A DNA stretch of 22,500 bases from Sphaeroforma sirkka (taxonomy: Eukaryota > Opisthokonta > Ichthyosporea > Ichthyophonida). Numbering within the stretch: position 1 is the stretch's first letter; every line of letters begins with the position of its first letter. The position numbers and the translations under genes were made by a program. Location: the NCBI GenBank assembly GCA_001586965.3, contig LUCW03001537.1, forward strand, positions 77,501 to 100,000, in the 5' to 3' direction. Under the pieces are notes generated by a model, which did not search any database, was not told the DNA's origin, and saw only the letters and a program-made list of their open reading frames with translations. Below are positions 9,811-19,015 of the stretch, one piece after another.

Positions 9811-10461
9811 GCAACAGGCTGGATAGCACAGAGGCCAGAGCGTTGAATTGTAATCGGGAAGTCCCGAGTCCGATTGTCCGGGCTGGCAATTCTTTGCGAA
9901 GTCGTAGAATAAATCTTGTTCAGGGATTCACACTGCAGGTGGACTACCCTGTGCTATCCACGACAGGTTACCGGAACACAGGGCCTTCCCGGGCCCTGTA
10001 AATAATAGTAAAACTAGAGATCTGGGCAAGGTCCCACTAAACTCAACAGTCAAACCCCTGACGAGTGACGACTGGAGAGTGGACTCCGCTGTTGGTACCA
10101 GAGGACGAGGAGTAGAAATATCGACAGACGAGTGGACGAGGACCGAAAAAGCCAAAGAGCCAAATGTGAAATGTGGAGACCAGAAGCCCGAAAATCGGAA
10201 TAGGGGGCGACATACGACACAGGTATTTCCAAGAAATACCACAAGTCTTTCCAAGCCACAGATAAGGATAGAAAAAGGGACACCTTAAGGTCCCATGGGC
10301 ATAGCCAGGCTATGGCCTGGGAGCGTGGGGCTCTCAATAAAATAATCCCTGGGCAAGAAGTATCAAGAATTGCCCGAATGACAAGCAAGCTTATCACGGA
10401 GAAGTTCTGCGAGGCCCTAAGTGAGCAATTTTTAGCGTATTCTGTGATGTGTGCATACTGA
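9811..10461 (+). mobile_element. tRNA-derived, hairpin-rich element (SINE-like), probable
   Basis: A visibly less AT-rich island inside AT-rich spacer. Its 5' end is tRNA-like (see 9817-9888). The body holds several perfect hairpins: 9978-9985 with 9992-9999, 10222-10229 with 10233-10240, 10300-10306 with 10308-10314, and 10351-10356 with 10370-10375, plus the palindromes at 10282-10291 and 10292-10299. A frame without stops runs from 10204 to 10461 (86 codons) and another from 10079 to 10288; neither matches a protein I recognise. A tRNA head with Pol III boxes followed by an unrelated body fits a SINE. No target-site duplication or A-rich tail was found, so the boundaries are approximate. 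Confidence 0.5.
9817..9888 (+). pseudogene. tRNA-Thr-like sequence (degenerate), head of the SINE-like element
   Basis: An A-box match lies at 9824-9834 (TAGCACAGAGG) and a B-box-like segment at 9867-9877 (core GTCCGA instead of GTTCGA). The 43-nt spacing between their starts equals that of a real tRNA. D-arm pairs G10-C25, C11-G24 and C13-G22 are present. A seven-base anticodon loop (9847-9853) would carry TGT (Thr). The anticodon stem relies on wobbles, the T-arm is imperfect and the acceptor strands do not pair, so it is not a functional tRNA. Confidence 0.55.
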
Positions 10462-10569
10462 GTATTTCTTTAGTTGCAATTATTTAGATTATTAGCATAT
10501 GTGTAACCAGCAACTCAGCGCAATCAGAATGATGCTAGTCCCAATGGCTGATGAAAGGGAACGCTCTAG

Positions 10570-10844
10570 CATGTGTTTCTATACAATATCGCAACTTTAT
10601 TTAGTTCAACATTGTAAGTATGTGCAAGTATAGATATACTACACGTACAAATGGAGCTCGTCGAGTTGAAATTCTTTCCTATATTGACAGACGTCAGTTG
10701 CTATTTGTCACTGACCAGTATATTGTTGAAATAATGGGCATGGCAGCATCTCTTATCTTTCTCCAAACGCAACCGAATTGGCAGAAGGATTATCTGATGT
10801 ATTTGTGTGCGTTGGGCGAAGAAGAAGTTCTGTCTCGTGTATGA
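10570..10844 (+). pseudogene. Possible spliced coding remnant (two short exons)
   Basis: Open stretches 10570-10613 and 10691-10844 can be joined across a 77-nt intron with a strong donor (GTAAGT at 10614) and an acceptor (TTGACAG ending at 10690) in matching phase. They give about 66 residues ending in TGA. The product looks like helical protein (for example Y-I-V-E-I-M-G-M-A-A-S-L-I-F-L) but matches no family I know and has no start exon in view. It lies between repeats, so it may be a gene fragment or chance. Confidence 0.25.
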
Positions 10845-11573
10845 ACTCTATTTCGTCGGGGTGGTTTATTGGGGACTTAGAATAGTGCAACGTACGTGGC
10901 AAATCCGTTATCGCTATCGCATTGATTCGTGCAGATCGTCAATTTTCTGCTGCTGTCAGCTTTACATATATATCCCAGTGAGCTTTGACGATTTTATGCA
11001 CTACTAAATCGATTTGGCCGTGAAGCCTCAATGCTAGCAAAGATGGATATTATAAGTTCATTGCACGTCTATAGTGTGTGGGCTTCTCATTCACTCAATA
11101 CGCGGAAGTCAACTTGATTGAACACATGTCAATGGGGACGATAAAACAAACACAAATACATACACAACTACTGAGCGGTACCTTGGACTACGAATGTCTC
11201 TTCGTTTATTGCGCGTGTTGAGAAAAATACAAAACTTGTGTGTGAGGGATAGCGAGAGTGCACTAGTCATGCACAAACACGAATACTGGACAGAAACAGT
11301 TTACATTTTAACATAAGTATACACAGGTACATCCTGAATACGTATTTACTCAAGTGGATTCACCCCGAAAGCTACAACAGAAAACACTACAATTATCGTA
11401 ATACATGGTTGACGTTTTCTGATTTCCTTTGGGTGATTTAATAAATAAATGTATACATTTTTTTGTGACCAGTTGATGGTAAAACATTGTACGGGCAATT
11501 GCGACTGAGTCCACGTCATACACAATGCAGAATATATTGGTGACAGTTCTTCCAAATACTAGACAATTCAAAT
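10845..11573. other. Intergenic stretch, nothing recognised
   Basis: AT-rich spacer between the coding remnant and repeat copy 2. The short open frames (for example 10807-11007 plus, 11346-11607 minus) have no family resemblance, no convincing splice context and look like chance. Confidence 0.6.
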
Positions 11574-11833
11574 ATTGTGTTGAGTGATTGTGTCTACCTT
11601 CAAACAAATCGATTTATATCTCGATTGCTATGAAATCGTTGAATATAAATGTCTGTTTTGTGATGCATTTTTAAGTAGTAAGAACTTGCAGGTACTATTC
11701 CGTTACTCAGATTTTTTTTTTTTTTTTTTGAAATTACTGACTTCTGAATCGAATGTTTATATCTACTGAAAAATTGTAAATAGGACTCATGTCAGTAGTG
11801 ACAAAAGTTGTAGAATTCAAGAATTCAAGAATG

Positions 11834-11835
<2 letters not shown>
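11574..11835 (+). repeat. Dispersed direct repeat, copy 2
   Basis: Direct-orientation homologue of 9352-9586 (landmarks given there). It differs by an 18-base T run at about 11712-11729, a short AAATA insertion near 11780 and a local duplication of GAATTCAA near 11815-11830. It runs straight into a TA microsatellite at about 11834. Confidence 0.9.
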
Positions 11836-12965
<1,130 letters not shown>

Positions 12966-13820
12966 ATGTACACAGTACACCACACCAATACGGTCGAGAC
13001 AGGCGTGAGTCACGACCTACACCTCCGTAAGCGGTCATACTTAAGCTGTTATGATGCAAAATACAAAGAACATCAGTGTACACGCTTTGCAAACTTCTCT
13101 GTAGCCAGGATACGAGCGGGTGAGAATGTCACTCCGCACTCGCACAAGGATATGCATGAATTTTTCTTAGTGCAGAGAGGTACCTTGGATTTAAAGATAA
13201 ATGGTGGAGAAATGGGGGTGTATACACTTCATAGGCACGATCTGATACATATAGCACCTGGTGAACTGCACGAACTATCTAATCCGAGACCACAGAAGGA
13301 CTCGTACGTAAAGTGGGGTGATGAAGGTTATACAGAAACAATTGCCTCGCCACCATCTGATAATGTGCCAATGTTTGACTATGAGGACGATGATCTCGTT
13401 GTGTACTACTTTGGGTTTGTCGAGGAGGAGTTGGGTGGGTCCACTGGTCAGGTGTACAGCAGTCGAGAGCTGAAAAACAGCACCGGAATCGAGCCACAGA
13501 CGCCGCGCCTCAAGAGTATTCGCGTCATAGAACTTGGTGGCGCCGAACATTGTATGAGTAGTATGGGTATTGCGAACAGTATGAATCTGCGAGAGATGCA
13601 CAACTACTTACCGGGCGACGGGACCACTGACTATTGTGTCGGAGTCGTGCTTTCTGGTAAGGGAGAGATAGTGTGCAACGAAGATGGGAATGAACGACGA
13701 GATTTCATTATTCCCGGGTCGCTATTTGCGTGTTCTCTGAGTGATGCTTGCGACGCGCACATCCATACGACTGAAACACACGCCAATCTCAGCGTACTTG
13801 CCGTAGTTTGCAAGCGCTGA
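12966..13820 (+). CDS. Cupin-domain protein
   Basis: A 284-residue intronless protein. Cupin motif 1 is complete: G52, H58, H60, E65 and G72 fit G-x5-H-x-H-x4-E-x6-G. Motif 2 follows at D92-N106 with A-P-G-E-L-H and N106 in place. The metal ligands H58, H60, E65 and H102 are all present, so a metal-binding (Fe, Mn, Ni or Zn) beta-barrel is expected. An acidic linker (residues ~130-150) leads to a second region (~180-283) with beta-rich spacing and I-P-G-S-L but without the His motif, perhaps a degenerate second cupin barrel. No signal peptide or membrane segment. Substrate unknown: cupins include dioxygenases, isomerases and storage or regulatory proteins. The start context (T at -3) is weak, but no other in-frame start precedes the domain. 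Confidence 0.88.
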   Translation: MYTVHHTNTVETGVSHDLHLRKRSYLSCYDAKYKEHQCTRFANFSVARIRAGENVTPHSHKDMHEFFLVQRGTLDLKINGGEMGVYTLHRHDLIHIAPGELHELSNPRPQKDSYVKWGDEGYTETIASPPSDNVPMFDYEDDDLVVYYFGFVEEELGGSTGQVYSSRELKNSTGIEPQTPRLKSIRVIELGGAEHCMSSMGIANSMNLREMHNYLPGDGTTDYCVGVVLSGKGEIVCNEDGNERRDFIIPGSLFACSLSDACDAHIHTTETHANLSVLAVVCKR

Positions 13821-14234
13821 AAGTTGCGACTTGCCTTGAAATACTGCCGTATGGTAGACACATAGCCATATTCAGACCTGGATACGTCAGAACTCTAACT
13901 CTAAATCTGAACCATCATGTGTCGGTTTGAAAAGTTTGCGATGATACTCCATACCAACACCAACAGCTCTACGTAAATATGCCAACTATATGTCGAGATT
14001 TCGACCGCAGCATGCCAATGGGTTTGCACACTGCGCCGGAAAAATCCCAAGAATGTATGTTCCAAATCTAAGTGCATGTAGCATCAAGCCGGTGGTACAT
14101 GAGTACATGCTGTGATGGTGTGACCACAAAGTAGATGATTTCTATCTGCGGAAGGATAAAGGTGTGCCACTCTTTGTATTGTCGGTTGCTTTGTACAACA
14201 GCACACGTACATATGAGCTCGAGTTATGTTAGTA

Positions 14235-14240
14235 AATAAA
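14235..14240 (+). terminator. Poly(A) signal AATAAA, probable cupin transcript end
   Basis: Canonical AATAAA about 415 nt after the cupin stop, followed by T/G-rich sequence. It is the first canonical signal on this strand after the gene. Confidence 0.5.
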
Positions 14241-14265
14241 CTCCGGCAACTCTTCTGTATTCTAT

Positions 14266-14271
14266 TTTATT
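14266..14271 (-). terminator. Poly(A) signal AATAAA for the minus-strand gene
   Basis: The plus strand reads TTTATT, i.e. AATAAA on the minus strand, 81 nt beyond the stop codon at 14352-14354. It supports a gene end here and a convergent arrangement with the cupin gene. Confidence 0.5.
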
Positions 14272-14351
14272 GCATCTAACTTACAATGTATCGCAATGGC
14301 TATGTCGTCATTCTGATGGATGAATTATTGTATGTCATACAATAAGTAGTA

Positions 14352-15280
14352 CTAATCATCACCATGTCGCTCTAAGAATTCTAACGTTTTGAGCAGATGA
14401 ATAACGGAGTCGATTAGATTGGACATACTTAATCTATGGACTATCAGCTTGTCAACATCTGTCAATACCAGATCAAATGCCTTATGCAATTAACACAACT
14501 CATACTGATCGGAACGAGACCCGACTAAACGTACACTGGGAAAAATTGAAATACGATCAAATATATGCCGTGGCAAATTCTGCCAATTCAATACCGTTAC
14601 GATTATTTGCAAACGCAGGACACTATGTTGCCTTTGGATATAAATACGCGTTGCTCTTGCAATTTCAATCTTAATAGTCATAACAGTGCACTGCCATCAG
14701 CATCAATCACATATTCTTTGTCCAAAGCAAATAGCATGTGTGATCTCCTGTTGCACCGATCTTAAGTCGAAAAAGTCAGCGACGATGTTTGCCCCAGTCG
14801 TTATACTTCAAGGGAAATGTTTACCCTAGCTTATGCAATGTCGCGTCTACTCAACTCGGGATAGAACTATCACTGTGGATTCATAGGGCTATGCAAATCC
14901 ACCTGTCGACCAGAATGAGATCATACGCATTCGTACTGCTTTTAACTATTTAAGCGTTATAGCTCCCCACTTGTGTGTTTAACGTCCGTACAGTCGTAGG
15001 CAGTCTGGTGATCACTTTTACAAGCTATTGCAGTCCACTTCCAGCCTTTGATGCACACACTGTCAAACAAGTGAAACATTGCTTCCTAGCAGTACCTGCC
15101 TATCGCGCTAGCTGTCGACTGCGATGGTAGACTATATAAGTGGCTACAACTTTACGAACTAGACTCGCTTGCACTGCAGGAGAAATGCACAGCAGCTAAA
15201 CCCTTGCATATAGTTTGAAGTACGACCGCGTGAAACAGCCACATATCTGATTTAGCAATCCTCTCGAAGTACGAAGACAT
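14352..15280 (-). CDS. Unidentified ~137-residue protein, five small exons
   Basis: Model on the minus strand: exons 15280-15156, 15059-15016, 14945-14903, 14805-14711 and 14458-14352. All introns are GT-AG (96, 70, 97 and 252 nt), and every junction keeps phase (2, 1, 2, 1). The product starts MSSYFERIAK and ends with a helical tail (L-I-D-S-V-I-H-L-L-K-T-L-E-F-L-E-R-H-G-D-D) then TAG, with AATAAA 81 nt further on. The last two exons and the first are the most convincing; exons 2 and 3 are short (44 and 43 nt) and could be wrong. No family recognised; no signal peptide. The ATG is only 49 nt after the TTDA stop on the same strand. Confidence 0.5.
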
Positions 15281-15329
15281 AGGTACTCTTATCGTACCGC
15301 AATTAGGTATACTTGTATACCAGATAGTC

Positions 15330-16608
15330 TTATTTGCGCCCGTATCGCTTATTCTGTTCCTCTTGTCGCGCTTCGTGCTCGAGAGGAGAGAAACTGAGCT
15401 GATTCATCAGATAGTCCATCTTGCTTTTTACATACTCCTTCCTACTGGGGTCGATGAGAATGTGTGTTTCATCCAGTTCTGAGTTGATTATAAACTTGGT
15501 ACCTTCTTTCTCATTGACCCAGATTAAGTACTCCTTCATTGCTGCATCGCTGGTTATGAAAATGTGAAGAAATTAGTGTTCAGTAGACAACAGATGTTCA
15601 CAAGTGCAACCAAAAGATATTGTTTCAGTAAAGTTATGCGAACACTGAGGTAGGAATCAGTAGGATACTATAGAAAAGTACAATCAATATATATATATAT
15701 ATATATATATAACTGGACGCAAAATCTGCACGTATAACATTTACTTTCCTCGCAATGAAGTGGAACTTGAATAATATTTACTAGATATTGAGAAAAACTA
15801 AGTTACTGAGAAGGTAGAATAGCGTCCGAGTATAGCGGATTCTCAAAACTGAAGAAAAGAAAATATATGTGTGTAAGCTTATGTTGTTTTCGCATGCGAG
15901 TTCGAATAGAACCATACGCGATTCGTATTCCGGGGTCACGCGGTTGTTAAGCGCATATGCACAACTGTATATTCGTTGGCAACAAGAGTCTGTATCTGAA
16001 AAGCGAGGTACATGTACTTGTATGAACGGTTCAGGCGTGACCACCGACTTTTTTTTTATAGATATTCTCGGCTATAACTGCAACTCAATTTGCATACTCC
16101 CATATATAGCATGTACAATTTAAAACAGCGCGCGTGGTTTTAACTAAGTAAGCAGGGATTGGATAGCACGTAAATAATCCTCCACATACCATTGATTCGG
16201 TAATTGCTCGCACCAGTACAGTAAGTAATAATTAATTCCTATATCGAATAATATCGTCTTGGGAATATCTTCTAGAAGACTACCCCGAGATTCCAATACA
16301 ACACTACTCGTTTCTTGAAACAACTGTTCAGGTATCGCCTCAAGCCCGGCCATGGGCAAAGCGACTCAAAATGCACACGAGCATACGCTACTGGCATGAT
16401 ATACCCGGGGAATAGACTCGAACATATCGTCCATTTATTGAACGTGTTGAGTTCAAAGTTTTTACGTGGTATTTGAGTGTCGTATACAATGTACACATAA
16501 GTGTACATACGTATGACTTAACCTTCAGGTATATTGCGAAGCAAACAGAAGATTCGTTCTGACATACCACTCCACCAGCATGCCCTTGAAACAGCCGAAT
16601 GATGACAT
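15330..16608 (-). CDS. GTF2H5: TFIIH subunit TTDA/GTF2H5 (Tfb5), two exons
   Basis: Exon 1 (16608-16568) encodes MSSFGCFKGMLVE plus two bases of a Cys codon; exon 2 (15549-15330) completes C-D-A-A-M-K and the rest, 86 residues in all. The intron (16567-15550, 1018 nt) starts GTATGT and ends CCAG. The family signature is clear: K-G-[MV]-L-[VI]-E-C-D at the start, [TK]-K-F-I-I, D-[ED]-T-H-[IV] and a final amphipathic helix, as in TTDA of about 71 residues. TTDA stabilises the TFIIH helicase XPB/p52 module in nucleotide excision repair and transcription. Here the C-terminus has a charged extension of about 15 residues (E-H-E-A-R-Q-E-E-Q-N-K-R). The start has A at -3. It is divergent from the NKAP gene and shares its upstream region. 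Confidence 0.9.
15686..15712. repeat. TA microsatellite in the TTDA intron
   Basis: About 13 TA units inside the 1018-nt intron. The rest of the intron (to 16567) holds no recognised gene. Confidence 0.9.
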
Positions 16609-17014
16609 CTTGGCGGATTTTTCTTCGCTTGACTGAATACAGCGACATTAACAGGGCAGAGGTGCTGTTGTAGCGCATCTGGACCATCTATTTGCATAAT
16701 ATTTGCCTTTGTATTTGCCTTTGTGCACGTATGAAGAGATAAAATTCCCAAGATTTCAATAACCGAAGTACCGAACATGCGTAAAATGTAGTGACCGTTG
16801 AGCGTAAACGCAAAACTGGGGCAATTTATACGTTTTAACGCAACAGGTCACTCGATATTTACCTCCAGTTGCAATCCCGATGATTAATTTATCTTTACGC
16901 AACAATGATTGATTTTAAAGCGTTTCAACGAGAAACGGATATGCAAGAGCTTTTGATCAACATGCCCAGAATATTCTGGCGAAAAGCCCTTCAAGACACT
17001 GAACTACAAATATA
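16609..17014. promoter_or_regulatory. Bidirectional upstream region between TTDA and NKAP genes
   Basis: 406 bp separate the divergent start codons. The hexamer ACGCAA occurs three times on the plus strand within 95 bp (16808, 16838, 16897). No TATA box near either gene is obvious. It also contains the upstream ORF 16905-17015. Confidence 0.5.
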
Positions 17015-17015
17015 A
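16905..17015 (+). other. 36-codon upstream ORF overlapping the NKAP start (TAATG)
   Basis: The ATG at 16905 (A at -3) opens 36 codons ending in TAA at 17013-17015; the last A is also the first base of the NKAP ATG. The peptide begins MIDFKAFQRE and looks like ordinary protein. It could be a regulatory uORF with reinitiation or the last exon of something upstream. Whether the mRNA includes it is unknown. Confidence 0.4.
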
Positions 17016-18109
17016 TGGAGAAGCAGATCACACACACACAAAGCAAGAATATACAAAACACCGGTAACATAGGTATGGGGTACTATCAGGAACGCGATCA
17101 CGGTGAACAGACGCACGAGCGGGATCGGGGACGTGGGCGTGATTATGGCGATCGTAGCCATGGCAACGGTTATGGGCGTGGCGGCGATGATCGCAGACAT
17201 GACAGACAAGGGTATGGTGGCAATGAATACGGCCGATCCCTTGGCGGAGGGGGTTACGAACAAGGGGGTGGGGGCAGGGGAAGAGGTATGGATATGTTCC
17301 AGATGGCACCAGCTATGAAACAAGAAAGAGCATTGAAACGTTCACGATTGAGCGAGCACTATGTGTCTGGGGTGTGGAGAAGATCGCCGTCCCCTCCGGG
17401 ATGGGCTAAGAAAGAGGCTAAAAAGGATCGGGAGATGGGCTCAGGTAAAAGAGAAAAATTAGAGCTGAGCAGAGCGAAAGCGAAGCAAATGGCAGATGTG
17501 ATAAGCAATAGCAAAAAGAAGCTCAGCAAAAGTCAGAGATCGAGTGAGAATGCAAAGTCCAGAGATGAAAACAAGGCCAAGGGAGTTGGGGATAATATTA
17601 GTGCGAGTGAAAGTACCAGTTCAGACGAAAGTTCCAGTGATTCTCAACACTGCGATGCGGAGGATGAATGGGAAGAGATGGTACCTGAGGTGGAGACTAC
17701 ACAAGCCGTAGGTGATGAGTTTGTAGGGCCGCTACCTGTAGAAAAGGGAGCACAAGCGCGCATGAAAAGTGGGTATGACAAGCACATGTTGGCAGGTGAG
17801 GCTGATGCGATGGCTGCGTATATTGAAGAGGGTCAACGTATTCCCCGTCGTGGTGAGATTGGGTTGACTAGTGACGAGATCAGTAACTTTGAGAAGGATG
17901 GGTATGTGATGAGTGGGTCGCGACACAGGCGGATGGAGGCCGTGCGTCTGCGTAAGGAAAACCAGGTTTACACGGCCGATGAAAGACGGGCACTGGCGAT
18001 GTTTAATTACGAAGAGAAGAAGAAGAAGGAAAATCAACTGTTGAGTGATCTGAGAGAGCAGGTGAACTCGAAGCTAAAGGAGACTCAGGATAGAAGTGCG
18101 TTTGATTAG
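17015..18109 (+). CDS. NKAP: NKAP-family (SynMuv product domain) nuclear protein
   Basis: A 364-residue intronless protein. Start context is good (A at -3, G at +4). Residues ~20-95 are rich in Arg, Gly, Tyr and Asp (RGG/RGRG, GGGYEQGG), typical of RNA-binding nuclear proteins. A W-R-R-S-P-S-P-P segment (~120) and a Lys/Ser/Glu-rich low-complexity linker follow. The C-terminal ~110 residues are the conserved NKAP domain: D-E-F-V-G-P, L-A-G-E-A-D-A-M-A-A-Y, R-I-P-R-R-G-E-I-G-L-T-S, G-Y-V-M-S-G-S-R-H-R-R-M-E-A-V-R-L-R-K-E-N-Q and A-D-E-[RK]-R-A-L-A. Family members act in the nucleus in pre-mRNA splicing and transcriptional repression. Vertebrate NKAP has an RS-type N-terminus; here RGG-type sequence takes its place. 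Confidence 0.93.
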   Translation: MEKQITHTQSKNIQNTGNIGMGYYQERDHGEQTHERDRGRGRDYGDRSHGNGYGRGGDDRRHDRQGYGGNEYGRSLGGGGYEQGGGGRGRGMDMFQMAPAMKQERALKRSRLSEHYVSGVWRRSPSPPGWAKKEAKKDREMGSGKREKLELSRAKAKQMADVISNSKKKLSKSQRSSENAKSRDENKAKGVGDNISASESTSSDESSSDSQHCDAEDEWEEMVPEVETTQAVGDEFVGPLPVEKGAQARMKSGYDKHMLAGEADAMAAYIEEGQRIPRRGEIGLTSDEISNFEKDGYVMSGSRHRRMEAVRLRKENQVYTADERRALAMFNYEEKKKKENQLLSDLREQVNSKLKETQDRSAFD

Positions 18110-18597
18110 CTGTATTGATGTATGCGAATTTGCCCGTAAAGATTTGATACAAATACTATAGGAATTGCATCTCACATACACTTATAAACATACATGTGAT
18201 AGAGTTAAATTAAAATTTGATGGCAATGGTGCTGGTTGTTGAGCATGTGCTCGATAGATAATGAAATTCGAATATTTAGTTTTGTGTCCACGGGATGGAC
18301 CGCATGGGATGAAGCCAGAGACAGTGCGAATCTCTTATTCGCGATAATCAACATATCATTGTACTGATAAAAACAAGTTTACAGGTATGGAAATTACTTT
18401 CAATATTTTCAAATGGCATTGGTGTAAAGGTGTATGAAAAGCGACGTCTTGGTAAATATTGTGGTGTGTGCAATATTGCAATATGGACCAAAAATCTTAT
18501 AGATACTTGAGGATTCTTCTAGCACAATCGCTATTATGATGTGCTTCTCTTGTGAGGTTCTGCATGCGCGCAAGAATGTCTGGGAAATCGGAATGGC
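18110..18597. other. Convergent 3' region between NKAP and a minus-strand small gene
   Basis: AT-rich, non-coding. No canonical AATAAA in either direction; TTAAATTAAAA near 18205 could be a variant signal for NKAP. Nothing else seen. Confidence 0.4.
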
Positions 18598-18896
18598 TCA
18601 TCGCTCGTTGTCCAATATAAGTGGTTCAGGGCAGATAGCAAAAGAGAGCGGGGATGTGTGCAAGTGTTGCAACCGAGCGTCATTGGAGACAAATTTCTCT
18701 TTTACACTTGCGTCGATTCCTGCGACTTGGGAAGTTTCAGTATTTAATGTTTCTGTGTATTTGAGAATAGTGGTGTTACCGTAAGGGCTGTACTACAGAT
18801 TTGAGGGCCGACAGGCGAGTAATTAGGGGAAACAATATACTTGCGTTTCAGTTACCTCCAGAAGTCCAATCGAGCGTTAGAGTTGTAGTCTGACAT
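18598..18896 (-). CDS. Unidentified 76-residue protein, two exons
   Basis: Exon 1 18896-18856 encodes MSDYNSNARLDFW plus two bases; exon 2 18787-18598 continues S-P-Y-G-N-T-T-I-L-K-Y and ends at TGA. The 68-nt intron has GTAACT at its 5' end, a CTAAT branch-like element, a pyrimidine tract and a CAG end, and phase is preserved. Exon 2 has 63 codons (stop included) of unbiased, protein-like sequence. The start context is weak (C at -3), and an upstream exon joining at about 18903 is possible. Family unknown. The opposite strand is open over part of this (18536-18784) but lacks comparable splice support. Confidence 0.5.
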
Positions 18897-19015
18897 ACGG
18901 GCTGTGGTCTTCGTCTATGATTGAAGTTCAAAACAGACTATGATACTCGACCGAATTTTTGTACCTCGTGATATATTTAAAAAAATTAAAAGCCGGTCTC
19001 CAATTGTGAACTGAG

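Larger units (their letters stand above)
13821..14351. other. Convergent 3' region between the cupin gene and a minus-strand gene
   Basis: Non-coding sequence between two gene ends. It holds both poly(A) signal candidates (14235-14240 plus, 14266-14271 minus). No other feature was recognised. Confidence 0.5.

Noticed and set aside
9817..9888. Functional tRNA gene
   Set aside because: Acceptor strands do not pair, the anticodon stem depends on wobbles and the T-arm is imperfect; it fits a SINE head or pseudo-tRNA better.
10058..10180. Hammerhead ribozyme suggested by CTGACGA at 10058 and later GAAA
   Set aside because: The bases next to CTGACGA and GAAA do not form stem II, and no matching stem I or III was found.
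10677..10711. 26-nt intron GTCAGT...CCAG near 10692-10717
   Set aside because: Too short to be a real intron, and the continuous frame through it is open.
16144..16353. Minus-strand open frame of about 70 codons within the TTDA intron
   Set aside because: Looks partly protein-like, but it lies inside a well-supported intron, has no family resemblance and no clear splice partners; kept as chance.
18536..18784. Plus-strand open frame of 82 codons
   Set aside because: It overlaps the minus-strand 76-residue gene, which has a well-formed phase-consistent intron and more protein-like sequence.
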